DNA of 10,552 nt from Candidatus Hydrogenedentota bacterium (GCA_029554925.1 JAKPUV010000709.1:1-10552); one strand, 5' to 3'. Numbered from the stretch's first letter, positions 1-6,543 are shown. Numbers and translations are program-made. Notes: generated from the sequence alone by a model not told the origin.

Positions 1-17
1 TTTCCTCCGGCGGTCAT
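1..17 (-). CDS. Possible start of a divergent gene cut off by the left edge
   Basis: On the minus strand an ATG lies at 17-15, preceded by a purine-rich GGGAGG at a spacing of about 7 nt, which is a good Shine-Dalgarno arrangement. Only five codons (M-T-A-G-G) are visible before the window ends, so no product can be named. It would be transcribed divergently from the macrodomain gene, sharing the roughly 70-bp gap at 18-90. The call rests only on the start context. It could be chance in GC-rich DNA. Confidence 0.3.
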
Positions 18-90
18 GGATTGCCCTCCCGCTTGCGCAGGCGCGGGGCTTTGGCCCACAATGTCGGCGGCGGCATGGAAAGGGCGAATC

Positions 91-660
91 ATGGACGCGG
101 TGGTCATTAACGGCGCGGTGCTGGAACTGGCGGCGGGCGACATCACGCGGGAGCGGGTGGACGCCATTGTGAACGCCGCGAACAGCACGCTGCTGGGCGG
201 GGGCGGCGTGGACGGCGCCATCCACCGGGCCGCGGGACCGGGCCTTTTCGAGGAGTGCCGCACGCTGGGCGGCTGCGCCACGGGGGACGCGAAGATCACC
301 AAGGGGTATAATCTCCCCGCGCGGCATGTCCTCCACACGGTGGGCCCCGTGTACCGCGACGGCCGGGGCCGCGAGGCGGAGATGCTGGCGTCGTGCCATG
401 AGAAATGCCTGCGGCTGGCGCTGGAGAACGGGCTGGAGACGGTGTCGTTTCCCGCTGTCAGCTGCGGGGTCTATGGGTATCCCCCGGAGGAGGCGGCGCG
501 CGTCGCCCTGGGCGCGACGGCGGGTTTTCTGCGGAAGCGTCCCGGCCTGAAGAAGGTCCGCTTTCTGCTGTTCGCACCGGACGTGCTGCGGGCGTTCCGC
601 GCGGCGCTGGCCGCCCTGCCCGAGGCCGCGGCGGCCCCGCCCGCAAACGAGGAGGAATGA
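91..660 (+). CDS. Macrodomain protein, O-acetyl-ADP-ribose deacetylase (YmdB)-like
   Basis: This 189-residue protein is a stand-alone macrodomain of the MacroD/YmdB type. Characterised members bind ADP-ribose and hydrolyse O-acetyl-ADP-ribose or remove mono-ADP-ribose from proteins, in the cytoplasm. Diagnostic motifs are present in order: GDIT (16-19), NAAN (28-31), the glycine-rich [10 protein letters not shown] loop (36-45), HTVGPVY near 85-90, and the second substrate loop SCGVYGYP (124-131). The catalytic-site Asn and Asp of YmdB-like enzymes appear to be kept (N31, D41). Length matches the family, plus an Ala/Pro-rich tail of about 15 residues. The ATG at 91 is chosen because GGAAAGGG lies 6 nt upstream and homology starts there; an in-frame ATG at 16 would add 25 unlikely residues. 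The stop overlaps the start region of the next gene (ATGATG at 657-662), so the two are probably co-translated. The fold is near certain; the substrate (acetyl-ADP-ribose or ADP-ribosylated protein or nucleic acid) is not decided by the sequence. Confidence 0.93.
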   Translation: MDAVVINGAVLELAAGDITRERVDAIVNAANSTLLGGGGVDGAIHRAAGPGLFEECRTLGGCATGDAKITKGYNLPARHVLHTVGPVYRDGRGREAEMLASCHEKCLRLALENGLETVSFPAVSCGVYGYPPEEAARVALGATAGFLRKRPGLKKVRFLLFAPDVLRAFRAALAALPEAAAAPPANEEE

Positions 661-1598
661 TGCCGGACGGCAAGTACCTGGGCGTGATTCTGGCGGCGGG
701 CCACGGCTCGCGGATGGGCCCCTTCGGCGAGGAGGTGCCCAAGCCCGTCGCGCCGGTCTGCAACAAGCCCCTGCTCGTCTACCAGATCGAGCATCTGCGG
801 GCGCTGGGGGTCACGGACATCCTCGTGGTCATCGGCCACCTGGGCCACCGCATCACCGCCGCCCTGGGCGACGGGTCCGCCTTCGGCGTGCGCCTGCGCT
901 ATGTGGAGCAGGAGAGGCGGCTGGGCCTCGCCCACGCCGTCGGCCAGCTGGAAACGCTTGTGGACCGCCCCTTCCTGCTCTTCCTCGGCGACATCTTTTT
1001 CGAGATGGACCGGCCGGAGCGCCTGTTGGCGGAGTTCGAGGCGAGCGGAGCGGCCGCCGCGCTGGCCGTGCGGGAGGAGACGGACGTGGAGGCGGTGCGC
1101 CGCAATTTCAGCGTGCGCACGGACGGCGACGGGCGGGTCCTGCGCGTCATCGAGAAGCCGCGCTTCGTCGAGAGCATGCTCAAGGGCTGCGGCCTGTACC
1201 TGTTCAGCCTCCACATCTTCGACGCGATCCGGCGGACCCCGCGCACGTCCCTGCGCGACGAGTACGAGCTGACGGACTCGATCCAGATCCTCGTGGACCT
1301 CGATTTGGAGGTCCGCGCCGTGCCCGTGGTGGCGTGGGACATGAACCTCACCTACATCGGCGACCTGGTCGCCTGCTGCCGCCGCCGTCTGGCCGCGCTC
1401 GGGCTCTCCTCGCTCACCGGCGAGGGGTGCCGCGTCGCACCGGGGACCGAGCTGGTGGAGACGGTGCTGGGCGACGGGGTGGAAATCCGGCGGCCCGCGC
1501 GGCTGGAGCGCTGCGTGGTCATGCCGGGCGCGGTGCTGGACGACGGGGCCGCCCTGTCGGACATGGTGGTCACGCGGACCGCCCGCCTCCAGGCCTGA
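660..1598 (+). CDS. Sugar-phosphate nucleotidyltransferase (NTP-transferase family)
   Basis: This 312-residue protein belongs to the nucleotidyl transferase family that couples an NTP with a sugar 1-phosphate to make an NDP-sugar and pyrophosphate, supplying precursors for surface polysaccharides. The N-terminal signature LAAGHGSRMGPFGEEVPKP (11-29) is the nucleotide-binding loop, followed by KPLLVYQIEHL. FLGDIFFE holds the likely Mg-binding Asp (D111). EKP (165-167) and EYELTDS (201-207) match the sugar-phosphate pocket of RmlA/GlmU-type enzymes. About 60 residues at the C terminus look like a short left-handed beta-helix with loose hexapeptides. ATG 660 is preferred over the in-frame ATG at 657 because AGGAGG (650-655) is 4 nt from the former and only 1 nt from the latter. 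It is translationally coupled to the macrodomain gene and ends 7 nt before the convergent region-4 gene. The NTP and sugar cannot be assigned; glucose-1-phosphate thymidylyl- or uridylyltransferase or a heptose/mannose-1-phosphate enzyme are all possible. Confidence 0.88.
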   Translation: MPDGKYLGVILAAGHGSRMGPFGEEVPKPVAPVCNKPLLVYQIEHLRALGVTDILVVIGHLGHRITAALGDGSAFGVRLRYVEQERRLGLAHAVGQLETLVDRPFLLFLGDIFFEMDRPERLLAEFEASGAAAALAVREETDVEAVRRNFSVRTDGDGRVLRVIEKPRFVESMLKGCGLYLFSLHIFDAIRRTPRTSLRDEYELTDSIQILVDLDLEVRAVPVVAWDMNLTYIGDLVACCRRRLAALGLSSLTGEGCRVAPGTELVETVLGDGVEIRRPARLERCVVMPGAVLDDGAALSDMVVTRTARLQA

Positions 1599-1605
1599 CC
1601 CCTTT

Positions 1606-1998
1606 TCACTCCCCATCGAAGTGGCCCTTCGGAAGGGTCCGCGCCGCCGCGCGCAGCTTGGCGACGGCCGATCGCAGGTCGCGGCAGGCGGTGGCGGGGC
1701 TGGTGCCCGCCCGCGACGCGGCGGTCCGCATGTCAAGCCCCCCGAAGTAGTAGAAGCGGACGCAGGCCTGCTCGCGGGGGGTGCACAGCAGCGCGAGCGC
1801 CGCGCGCACCCAGCACAGGCGGCGCTCGCGCGCCCTCCCCTCCTTCAGCGCCGCGGCGATCTCGTCCTCCCCCTCGTGCCACATGGCCCGCGACGCGGGC
1901 AGGTCCCGCAGCCGCTCCGGCGGCACGGACACCCCCAGGCGGTTCCCCCGGCTCTCGTCCTTCTCCAGTTCGTCCTCATAGTTGTCGGCGTGCTTCAT
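1606..1998 (-). CDS. Small sigma-70 region-4-like helix-turn-helix protein
   Basis: A 130-residue protein whose C-terminal half (about 70-117) reads as sigma-70 region 4: a TPRE helix start (73-76), an aromatic RFYYFGGL stretch (81-88), a turn around AASRAGTSPATA (93-104), and a recognition helix ending in LRSAVAKLR (108-116). This matches the usual pattern of region 4 in ECF sigma factors, but region 2, which binds the -10 element and core RNA polymerase, is absent. The first 60 residues are charged and resemble nothing I recognise. ATG 1998 is chosen because GGGGAG lies 7 nt upstream; an in-frame ATG at 2028 has no ribosome site. It lies downstream of the methyltransferase on the same strand, 186 bp away, and converges on the nucleotidyltransferase gene. 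It may be a DNA-binding regulator, a sigma-like accessory factor, or a domesticated phage-type regulator. The fold is fairly sure; the role is unknown. Confidence 0.75.
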   Translation of the reverse strand: MKHADNYEDELEKDESRGNRLGVSVPPERLRDLPASRAMWHEGEDEIAAALKEGRARERRLCWVRAALALLCTPREQACVRFYYFGGLDMRTAASRAGTSPATACRDLRSAVAKLRAAARTLPKGHFDGE

Positions 1999-2175
1999 CG
2001 CGCGTCTCCCCGTGTTGGCGGGCCGCATGCGGTCCGCGGGTTGGTGTTGCGCGGAGAGTGTGCGGGGGGACGCGGGAAAAAGTACTTTGCCCTTGGAATG
2101 ACTATTCGATGCCGGTGCTTTGATTTGCGCGGCGGGGAGGGACGCGGCTATGCGGGGACTTCGGGGACACGGAAA

Positions 2176-2199
2176 CGCCGGGGATCAGTCGTCCCGGCG
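2176..2199 (-). terminator. Weak hairpin at the end of the methyltransferase gene
   Basis: A 7-bp GC-only stem (CGCCGGG with CCCGGCG) with a 10-nt loop spans the methyltransferase stop codon. On the minus strand it is followed by TTTCCGT. The T-run is poor, so termination, if any, is probably partial. Transcription could continue into the region-4 gene. Confidence 0.3.
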
Positions 2200-2934
2200 G
2201 GCGATGAAGAAGGCGTAGCCGTAGCTGTCGCCGTGCTCCTCGTACATGCGTATCTCGCGCTCTTCCATGGCGAAAACAGCCTCCGCCTCGGGGTCCCCGG
2301 CATGGAACGGGCGCAGGGCGGCCAGCCGCGCGCGTATGGGCAGGTAGTATCCCTCCATCCAGTCGGAGGCGGGCAGGATGAAATAACCGAGAAGCCGGTA
2401 CCCGGACCGCGCCAGCAGGGCGAGATTCTCTTCCACCGAGGTGATGGCGGGATATTCCGAGTCCCAGAAGGCGCGGGCCGCCGCGGGCGGGGTGTCCGTC
2501 AGCCAGACAGACTCGCTCAGGCCCAGCACGCCGCCGGGCCGCAGCAGGCGCCGCCAGGCGCGGAGCCCCGCCTCGAAGCCCATGTTGTACACCGCTCCCT
2601 CGGACCAGACGAGGTCATAGGCGCCGTCCGGGTCGGACAGTTCGGACATGGACTGGTTGCGGATCGTGATCTGTCCGGACAGGCCGGCCGCCGCGGCCCG
2701 CTGGGCGAGATCATCGAGGAAGGGCTGGTGAGTGTCCACGGCGGTGACATGGCCGCCCGTGGCGCGGGCCAGGCAGAGGGTCTGCTCCCCCGGACCGCAG
2801 CCAATGTCGAGAATGGCCGGGGCTTCGGGGAGCGGCCCGGCCAGACACAGGGCCCTCCGGGTGGACAAGTCGGACCCGGGACCCTGGCGGGGCATGTCGC
2901 GGTGGACTTCAAAGAAGAAGGGGGGCAGATCCAT
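2185..2934 (-). CDS. Class I SAM-dependent methyltransferase
   Basis: This 249-residue cytoplasmic protein has the Rossmann-type methyltransferase core. Motif I is LDIGCGPGEQT (42-52), the acidic residue that binds the SAM ribose is D67 in TAVDTHQPFL, the motif IV region reads DLVWSEGAVYNMGF (about 110-123), and LRPGGVLGLSES follows. The N terminus, with FFFEVHRDMPRQGPG (6-20), fits an orphan family I recall from many bacteria whose members begin FFE-H and PREGPG and carry the WSEGA motif. No substrate is established for it to my knowledge, so small-molecule or protein methylation cannot be told apart. ATG 2934 is chosen over the upstream ATG at 3006 because AGAGG sits 6 nt before it and family similarity starts there. 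It is divergent from the YqeY-like gene with a 101-bp shared promoter region. The downstream neighbour on this strand is the region-4 protein. Confidence 0.88.
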   Translation of the reverse strand: MDLPPFFFEVHRDMPRQGPGSDLSTRRALCLAGPLPEAPAILDIGCGPGEQTLCLARATGGHVTAVDTHQPFLDDLAQRAAAAGLSGQITIRNQSMSELSDPDGAYDLVWSEGAVYNMGFEAGLRAWRRLLRPGGVLGLSESVWLTDTPPAAARAFWDSEYPAITSVEENLALLARSGYRLLGYFILPASDWMEGYYLPIRARLAALRPFHAGDPEAEAVFAMEEREIRMYEEHGDSYGYAFFIARRDD

Positions 2935-3035
2935 GGGACGCCTCTTTGCCGGTTCTTTGCGGTGGCTGCGGGGAACAAGGTAGCATATCCGGCGAGCGGG
3001 GCGCATGTCCCCGGCACGGGCAAGGAGGCCCCATC
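2935..3035. promoter_or_regulatory. Divergent promoter region between methyltransferase and yqeY-like genes
   Basis: The two genes are transcribed away from each other from this 101-bp gap, so both promoters, or at least one, must lie here unless they are further upstream. A short AT-richer patch, AAGGTAGCATATCC (2977-2990), offers weak -10 candidates on either strand (TAGCAT on plus, TATGCT on minus). TTGCGG at 2957 is a poor -35 with 18-nt spacing to TAGCAT. The elements are weak and only suggestive. Confidence 0.35.
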
Positions 3036-3479
3036 ATGAGCATTCGCGAACGCATTCAGGAAGGCATCAAACAGGCGACAAAGGACCGGCAGACCCTGCG
3101 CATGGAAACCCTGCGCATGGCGAAGGGCGCGCTGCTGCTGAAGGAGAAGGAGTCGCCCCACGCCAACGGCGTGAGCGACGAGGAGGCCGTGGCCGCCCTG
3201 CGCGCGGAGGTGAAGAAGCGCCAGCAGAGCATGGAGACCTTCCGGCAGGTGAACCGCCTGGAAATGGTGGAGCAGCTGGAGCAGGAGATCGCCATCATCG
3301 AGGAGTTCCTGCCCGTGCAGCTGGGCGAGGCGGACCTGGAGGCGCGCATTCGCGCCCACCTTGCGGAGCACCCGGAGATCAACCACGCCGGGAAGCTCAC
3401 CGGGGCGCTTAAGAAGGAGCTGGGGGATCTGGCCGACGGCCGGATGCTCATGGAGCTCTGCAAGAAGGTGCTGGGATAA
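3036..3479 (+). CDS. GatB/YqeY domain protein
   Basis: A 147-residue protein that matches YqeY-like proteins along its whole length, the usual size for the family. It starts with a helical region (SIRERIQEGIKQATKD), continues with ETLRMAKGALLLKE, then the charged segment EVKKRQQSMETF and the signature EIAIIEEFLPVQLGE (about 85-99). It ends with the tail-like domain shared with GatB: NHAGKLTGALKKELGDLADGRM, where the family typically reads MGKVMG-L---L-G-ADG. YqeY resembles the tRNA-binding tail of the GatCAB amidotransferase and is thought to act in tRNA-dependent amidation or tRNA binding, but its role is not settled. ATG 3036 follows AAGGAGG by 7 nt, an excellent ribosome site. It appears monocistronic, with a strong hairpin right after the stop. 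Confidence 0.93.
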   Translation: MSIRERIQEGIKQATKDRQTLRMETLRMAKGALLLKEKESPHANGVSDEEAVAALRAEVKKRQQSMETFRQVNRLEMVEQLEQEIAIIEEFLPVQLGEADLEARIRAHLAEHPEINHAGKLTGALKKELGDLADGRMLMELCKKVLG

Positions 3480-3482
3480 CGA

Positions 3483-3516
3483 GAAATGCCGGAGCGATGG
3501 TCCGCTCCGGCATTTC
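3483..3516. terminator. Bidirectional hairpin terminator between yqeY-like and Cys-rich genes
   Basis: A perfect 14-bp inverted repeat (GAAATGCCGGAGCG and CGCTCCGGCATTTC) with a 6-nt loop starts 4 nt after the stop of the yqeY-like gene. The outer pairs are A/T, so an A-rich side precedes and a T-rich side ends the stem on both strands, which is the usual form of a bidirectional terminator between convergent genes. The converging cysteine-rich gene ends at 3577, 60 bp away. Confidence 0.75.
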
Positions 3517-3576
3517 CGGGTGGTGCGTCACGTCACCTGGGAGGAGGTGTCGTTCGGGTCAGCCCCGTGGGGCTGG

Positions 3577-4122
3577 CTATTTCTTGTCCTTGTCTTTCCC
3601 GCCGCAGCTCTTTCCCTTGCAGCAGGATTTCTTGTCCGCCGGACATCCCTCGTTCGCGGCCAGGGCCGCGTCCACCGTGGCCGCAGGGAGCGACGCGTCC
3701 ACTTGCGGTGCCGCCGTCTCCTCAAGCTTCGCCTCGCCGGACGGGGATCCGCTCACCGGGCAGGCACCGGCCTTCTCGCCGCAACTCGAGCCCTTCTTGT
3801 CGCCGCAGGACGCCTTGGCCGGGAAGACGGCCTCTTTCAGCCGCATCACAGGGCAGGCGCTGCCTTCGCAGGCCGCATTGCCCGCCGGAGCGGACCCGTC
3901 GCCCGCCATGGCGGTGGCCATACTGAGTCCGCCGGCAAACAGCATGCCCAGCAGCAGAATCAGCAACAGACTGCGCCCCGACTTTCTGGGCGGCTTGGGG
4001 GCCGGCTGATCTTCCCAGACGTAGGGATGCTCTTCGGCTTTCCCTCCACAGGAGCAACTGCAACCGCACCCGCCCTTGGGGGACTCTTCAACAACTTCAG
4101 GGGTTTCCTTGTTTTCGCTCAT
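3577..4122 (-). CDS. Cysteine-rich membrane-anchored protein of unknown function
   Basis: I do not recognise a family. The 181 residues have four parts: an acidic N terminus with a tight CGCSCSC cluster (Cys 19, 21, 23, 25); a Pro/basic stretch (40-50, ending RKSGR); one hydrophobic segment (52-72); and a long Ala/Lys/Gly-rich tail with nine more cysteines (85, 90, 106, 114, 121, 160, 167, 168, 173) in spacings such as CEGSAC, SCGEKAGAC and SCCKGKSC. The basic residues before the membrane segment predict the N terminus inside and the tail outside. An A-M-A motif at 71-73 could be a signal peptidase site, which would release the tail. The cysteine pattern, with neighbouring Lys and Asp, suggests metal or metal-cluster binding or disulfides, but this is inference. 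ATG 4122 is preceded by AAGGAG at 6 nt; the open frame continues upstream into the MFS gene but without coding character. It lies 85 bp downstream of the MFS gene and may have its own promoter. Confidence 0.8.
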   Translation of the reverse strand: MSENKETPEVVEESPKGGCGCSCSCGGKAEEHPYVWEDQPAPKPPRKSGRSLLLILLLGMLFAGGLSMATAMAGDGSAPAGNAACEGSACPVMRLKEAVFPAKASCGDKKGSSCGEKAGACPVSGSPSGEAKLEETAAPQVDASLPAATVDAALAANEGCPADKKSCCKGKSCGGKDKDKK

Positions 4123-4207
4123 GGGACTCTCCTTGGCCTTCCTTAGCCCGGCCGGTTTGTTAACTGCGAACCAAGCGTTCACCAAGGTTAACAAAAGGAA
4201 TGCTCGG
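4123..4207 (-). promoter_or_regulatory. AT-richer spacer with paired short repeats upstream of the Cys-rich gene
   Basis: This 85-bp gap is clearly lower in GC than its surroundings. It holds two GTTAAC palindromes (4159-4164 and 4187-4192, 28 bp apart) flanking two direct ACCAAG copies 11 bp apart (4170-4175 and 4181-4186). One-helical-turn spacing of direct repeats is typical of regulator binding sites. On the minus strand TTGGTG followed 16 nt later by TTAACA could serve as a weak promoter. I see no hairpin with a T-run that would end the MFS transcript. Confidence 0.35.
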
Positions 4208-5611
4208 TTATTCCTGGTCCCCGGGGAATTGCGGCGGAGGGGACGGGCGCGTGTTGCTCTCGTCGAGGCCCAGGGTGATCCACAGGATCCGGCCGAGGGT
4301 GCGCAGGGGGAGCAGGGGATTGAGCATGGCAGTGACGGTGGGGGGCGTCCTGTGGCTGTCGTGGACGGTCCACAGACTGACCATGCCCGCGAGCACCGCC
4401 CAGACGGACGAGACGACAAAGCAGACCTGGAAGCCGCGCAGGCCCCACGCGCCGATGACGGCGCCGGCCAGAAGGGGCGTGATCCCCAGAGCAAGGGCGG
4501 TGATGACGGTCCAGACGGCGGTGTAGCCGATCCGGTTGGTTTCCGGGACCTGGTTGAGCATGGCGCGGTTGGCGGCAACGTTGAAGGCGGCGCAGAAAAC
4601 GGCGCCGAGAACCATGACCCCGGCCATGCCGTAACCCGCCCAAGGGGACCCTACGGGCAGAAGGAGCACGATGAACACGGCGCAACCATGGCCGACGAGG
4701 CTCTTGAACATGGCGCGGCCGCTGCCGCTCTGCTCGGTGAACCGGCCCCACGAGCCGACGGTGAACAGGACACCGAGGCTGGCGAGGGCGTTGATGGACA
4801 TGGTGGCGCTGTCGGGCAGAAGCAGCACGTCGCGCATGTACATGACATTGGCGGCGCCGAACCAGCACATGCTGGAGATGCCGAAGGAGGCCACCAGCAT
4901 GAACTTGAGGAACGAAAGGTCGCGCACGGCGGCGGCGCAGGTCTGGAACTCCTCCCGGAACCGGACCGCGCTCATCCCCTCCACGGCGGTGCCCCCGGGA
5001 ATGCGGCGCATCCACAGAAGGCTCCAGAACCCCATCAGGATGCCGATGGCGTAGATGGCGAGGAAGCGGTCAATGCCCGCATCGCCCCCGGCGAGCAGCG
5101 CGGCCTGTGCCAGCATGATGAGCACGTTAATCACCTGGGTGACCGCGGTCTCGCTGCTGAAATAGGCGGAGCGCTGCCCGGGGGGCACGATCTCATGGAG
5201 CCAGGGAAGCCATCCGCCCGCGCCGAGGGCGCGCATGACACAGAAACCGAGGATGGCAGTGCCGAAGACCGCCCAGGAAAGCTGGGGCCGGCCCCAGGCG
5301 AGGGCCAAAGGCAGGGTGAACACAATGCAGCAGATAATGTTGCGAAGGCCCCAGGCCCACATCATGACGCGCTTGGGCCCCAGCCGGGGCACCCAGGGGA
5401 CGGTGAGCAGCATCAGCACAGAGGTAAAGGGCAGAAAGGAGAGCATCATGCCCACGAAGAACTCGGGCATGCCGATCTTCCTGGCAAGCAGGACCATGGA
5501 GGGCCCGACGATGTTCTGCCAGGAAACGACGTTTACCGCCACAAACAGCAGAAAGAACCGCGGCGCGGGGCCGAGGTCGCGCATGCTGCCAAAGAGGGGG
5601 ATGCGGATCAT
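4208..5611 (-). CDS. Major facilitator superfamily transporter
   Basis: A 467-residue integral membrane protein with about twelve hydrophobic segments spread evenly from residue 19 to about 425, as expected for a 12-helix MFS permease. The loop after the second helix carries RLGPKR (76-81), a degenerate form of the MFS motif A. The equivalent loop in the second half is less clear (GSWGRFTEQSGSGRA, about 290-304). A polar tail of about 35 residues, rich in Pro and Asp/Glu, is probably cytoplasmic. Substrate and direction cannot be read from the sequence; sugar- or nucleoside-type solutes fit the neighbour best, but that is inference. ATG 5611 begins only 8 nt after the nagD-like stop, and the AGGGGG just upstream overlaps that TAG stop, so translation is probably coupled. 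An alternative in-frame ATG at 5584 is possible. Confidence 0.88.
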   Translation of the reverse strand: MIRIPLFGSMRDLGPAPRFFLLFVAVNVVSWQNIVGPSMVLLARKIGMPEFFVGMMLSFLPFTSVLMLLTVPWVPRLGPKRVMMWAWGLRNIICCIVFTLPLALAWGRPQLSWAVFGTAILGFCVMRALGAGGWLPWLHEIVPPGQRSAYFSSETAVTQVINVLIMLAQAALLAGGDAGIDRFLAIYAIGILMGFWSLLWMRRIPGGTAVEGMSAVRFREEFQTCAAAVRDLSFLKFMLVASFGISSMCWFGAANVMYMRDVLLLPDSATMSINALASLGVLFTVGSWGRFTEQSGSGRAMFKSLVGHGCAVFIVLLLPVGSPWAGYGMAGVMVLGAVFCAAFNVAANRAMLNQVPETNRIGYTAVWTVITALALGITPLLAGAVIGAWGLRGFQVCFVVSSVWAVLAGMVSLWTVHDSHRTPPTVTAMLNPLLPLRTLGRILWITLGLDESNTRPSPPPQFPGDQE

Positions 5612-5619
5612 CTCACCCC

Positions 5620-6384
5620 CTAGACCTCGATTTCAGCGACGGAGCCGAGCACCCAGGTCGGACGGTACGGAAAACGGTCTATGGCGTCGCGCGCGGTGAC
5701 GCCGCTGAGCACCAGGATGGTGTCCATGCCGGCCTGGAGCCCGGCGATGATGTCCGTGTCCATGCGGTCGCCGACCATGACCGTGTTCTGGGAATGGACC
5801 CCCAGATGGTTCATGGCGCTGCGCATCATGAGGGGCGCCGGTTTACCGATGAACAGGGGCGAGCGGCCCGTGGCCCGCTCGATAAGGGCGGCCATGGCTC
5901 CGCAGGCGGGCACGATGCCGTCCTCCGTGGGACCGGAGGAGTCGGGATTGGTGGCGATGAAGCGCGCCCCGCCGGCGACCAGCCGGATGGCCTTGGTGAT
6001 GGCCTCGAAATTGAGGGAGGTGGTCTCGCCCAAGACCACGTAATCCGGCGCGTGGTCGGTGATGATGTAGCCCGCCTCGTGGAGGGCGCTGGTCACGCCG
6101 CTCTCGCCGATGACAAAAGCCGTGCCGCGCGGGCGCTGCCAGTGCAGAAACTGGGCCGTGGCCATGGCCGAGGTGAAGATGCGGTCGGCGGGGATGTCCA
6201 GGCCGCTGTTCTGGAGCCGGTGCGCCAGATCGGCGGGGGTATACATGGGATTGTTGGTCAGAACGAGGTATTTCGCGTCGCGGTCGCGCAGGCGGCCGAT
6301 GAAGTCCTGCGCGCCGGGGATCGCCGTGCGGCCCCGGACAAGGACCCCGTCCATGTCAATGAGATAGTTTCTGGGGGTGTTCAT
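5620..6384 (-). CDS. nagD: NagD-like HAD-IIA family phosphatase
   Basis: A 254-residue cytoplasmic phosphatase that aligns from memory along its whole length with E. coli NagD (250 residues), which hydrolyses nucleoside monophosphates, chiefly UMP. HAD motifs are intact: motif I DMDGV with nucleophile D10 and acid/base D12, motif II T43-N44 in VLTNNP, motif III K181 in FIGKPAP, and motif IV GDRMDTD with D206 and D211. The family-typical stretches [10 protein letters not shown] (71-80), [10 protein letters not shown] (139-148), PACGAM (159-164) and VLSGV are all present, and the end, [12 protein letters not shown], also resembles NagD. No N-acetylglucosamine genes are near, so the nag link of the name does not carry over. 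The ATG at 6384 has only a weak upstream GGAAAAAG. It is the first gene of the nagD-MFS unit. A palindrome about 80 bp upstream may control it. Confidence 0.9.
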   Translation of the reverse strand: MNTPRNYLIDMDGVLVRGRTAIPGAQDFIGRLRDRDAKYLVLTNNPMYTPADLAHRLQNSGLDIPADRIFTSAMATAQFLHWQRPRGTAFVIGESGVTSALHEAGYIITDHAPDYVVLGETTSLNFEAITKAIRLVAGGARFIATNPDSSGPTEDGIVPACGAMAALIERATGRSPLFIGKPAPLMMRSAMNHLGVHSQNTVMVGDRMDTDIIAGLQAGMDTILVLSGVTARDAIDRFPYRPTWVLGSVAEIEV

Positions 6385-6452
6385 GGGCTTTTTCCGGAAA
6401 GAAGGTTCGCGGCTTCTCGCCGCGCGGGGCGTCCGCAGCCGGACACCATGCT

Positions 6453-6479
6453 GGTATCATACCCCAAACATGTTCGGGG
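6453..6479. promoter_or_regulatory. Candidate operator and -10 element upstream of nagD-like gene
   Basis: An 18-bp near-perfect palindrome (6462-6479, CCCC-A-AACATGTT-C-GGGG, one mismatched pair) abuts an 11-bp palindrome GGTATCATACC (6453-6463). Read on the minus strand, TATGAT is a good -10 box directed at the nagD-like gene, and the large palindrome sits just upstream of it, where a repressor or a MerR-type activator would bind. No convincing -35 is visible (CTAACA at 20 nt is the best). Promoter and operator are inferred, not shown. Confidence 0.45.
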
Positions 6480-6520
6480 AGTGTTAGCCGGGGCCGGGGT
6501 GGAACCATCCGGCACCCAGG

Positions 6521-6543
6521 GGGTATTATTCAAAGAAGTACCC
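6521..6543 (+). promoter_or_regulatory. Possible -10 region for the Ala/Pro-rich protein gene
   Basis: TATTAT (6524-6529) is one base from the -10 consensus and lies 65 nt before the start codon on the plus strand. It is enclosed by a small inverted repeat, GGGTA and TACCC, with 13 nt between. No good -35 is present. Confidence 0.3.

Noticed and set aside
405..659. Upstream extension of the nucleotidyltransferase across the macrodomain gene
   Set aside because: The NTP-transferase fold starts at residue 7 of the protein beginning at 660, and the upstream codons are an out-of-frame reading of the macrodomain gene.
91..1598. A macrodomain-based toxin-antitoxin (DarTG-like) or NAD-linked defence system
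   Set aside because: No DarT-like ADP-ribosyltransferase, Sir2, TIR or nuclease gene is nearby. The partner is an ordinary sugar nucleotidyltransferase, not a DNA-modifying or MNT/HEPN-type protein.
1623..1639. Small hairpin GGCCCTT-CGG-AAGGGTC near the convergent gene ends
   Set aside because: It lies inside the end of the region-4 gene, has a wobble pair and only a 3-nt loop, and lacks a T-run on either strand, so termination cannot be supported.
1621..3039. A 472-codon plus-strand open frame opposite the region-4 and methyltransferase genes
   Set aside because: Both minus-strand genes have recognisable motifs and ribosome sites; this frame has neither and crosses an intergenic gap.
4123..4578. 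In-frame upstream extension of the Cys-rich protein into the MFS gene
   Set aside because: The extra 150 codons overlap the MFS coding region in another frame and have Pro/Ser/Arg-rich antisense-like composition. AAGGAG before ATG 4122 gives a good start.
4076..5623. A 515-codon plus-strand open frame opposite the MFS transporter
   Set aside because: Its sequence is a run of Gly, His, Asp and Glu without hydrophobic core, as expected for the complement of a membrane protein gene. The minus-strand product is a clear MFS permease.
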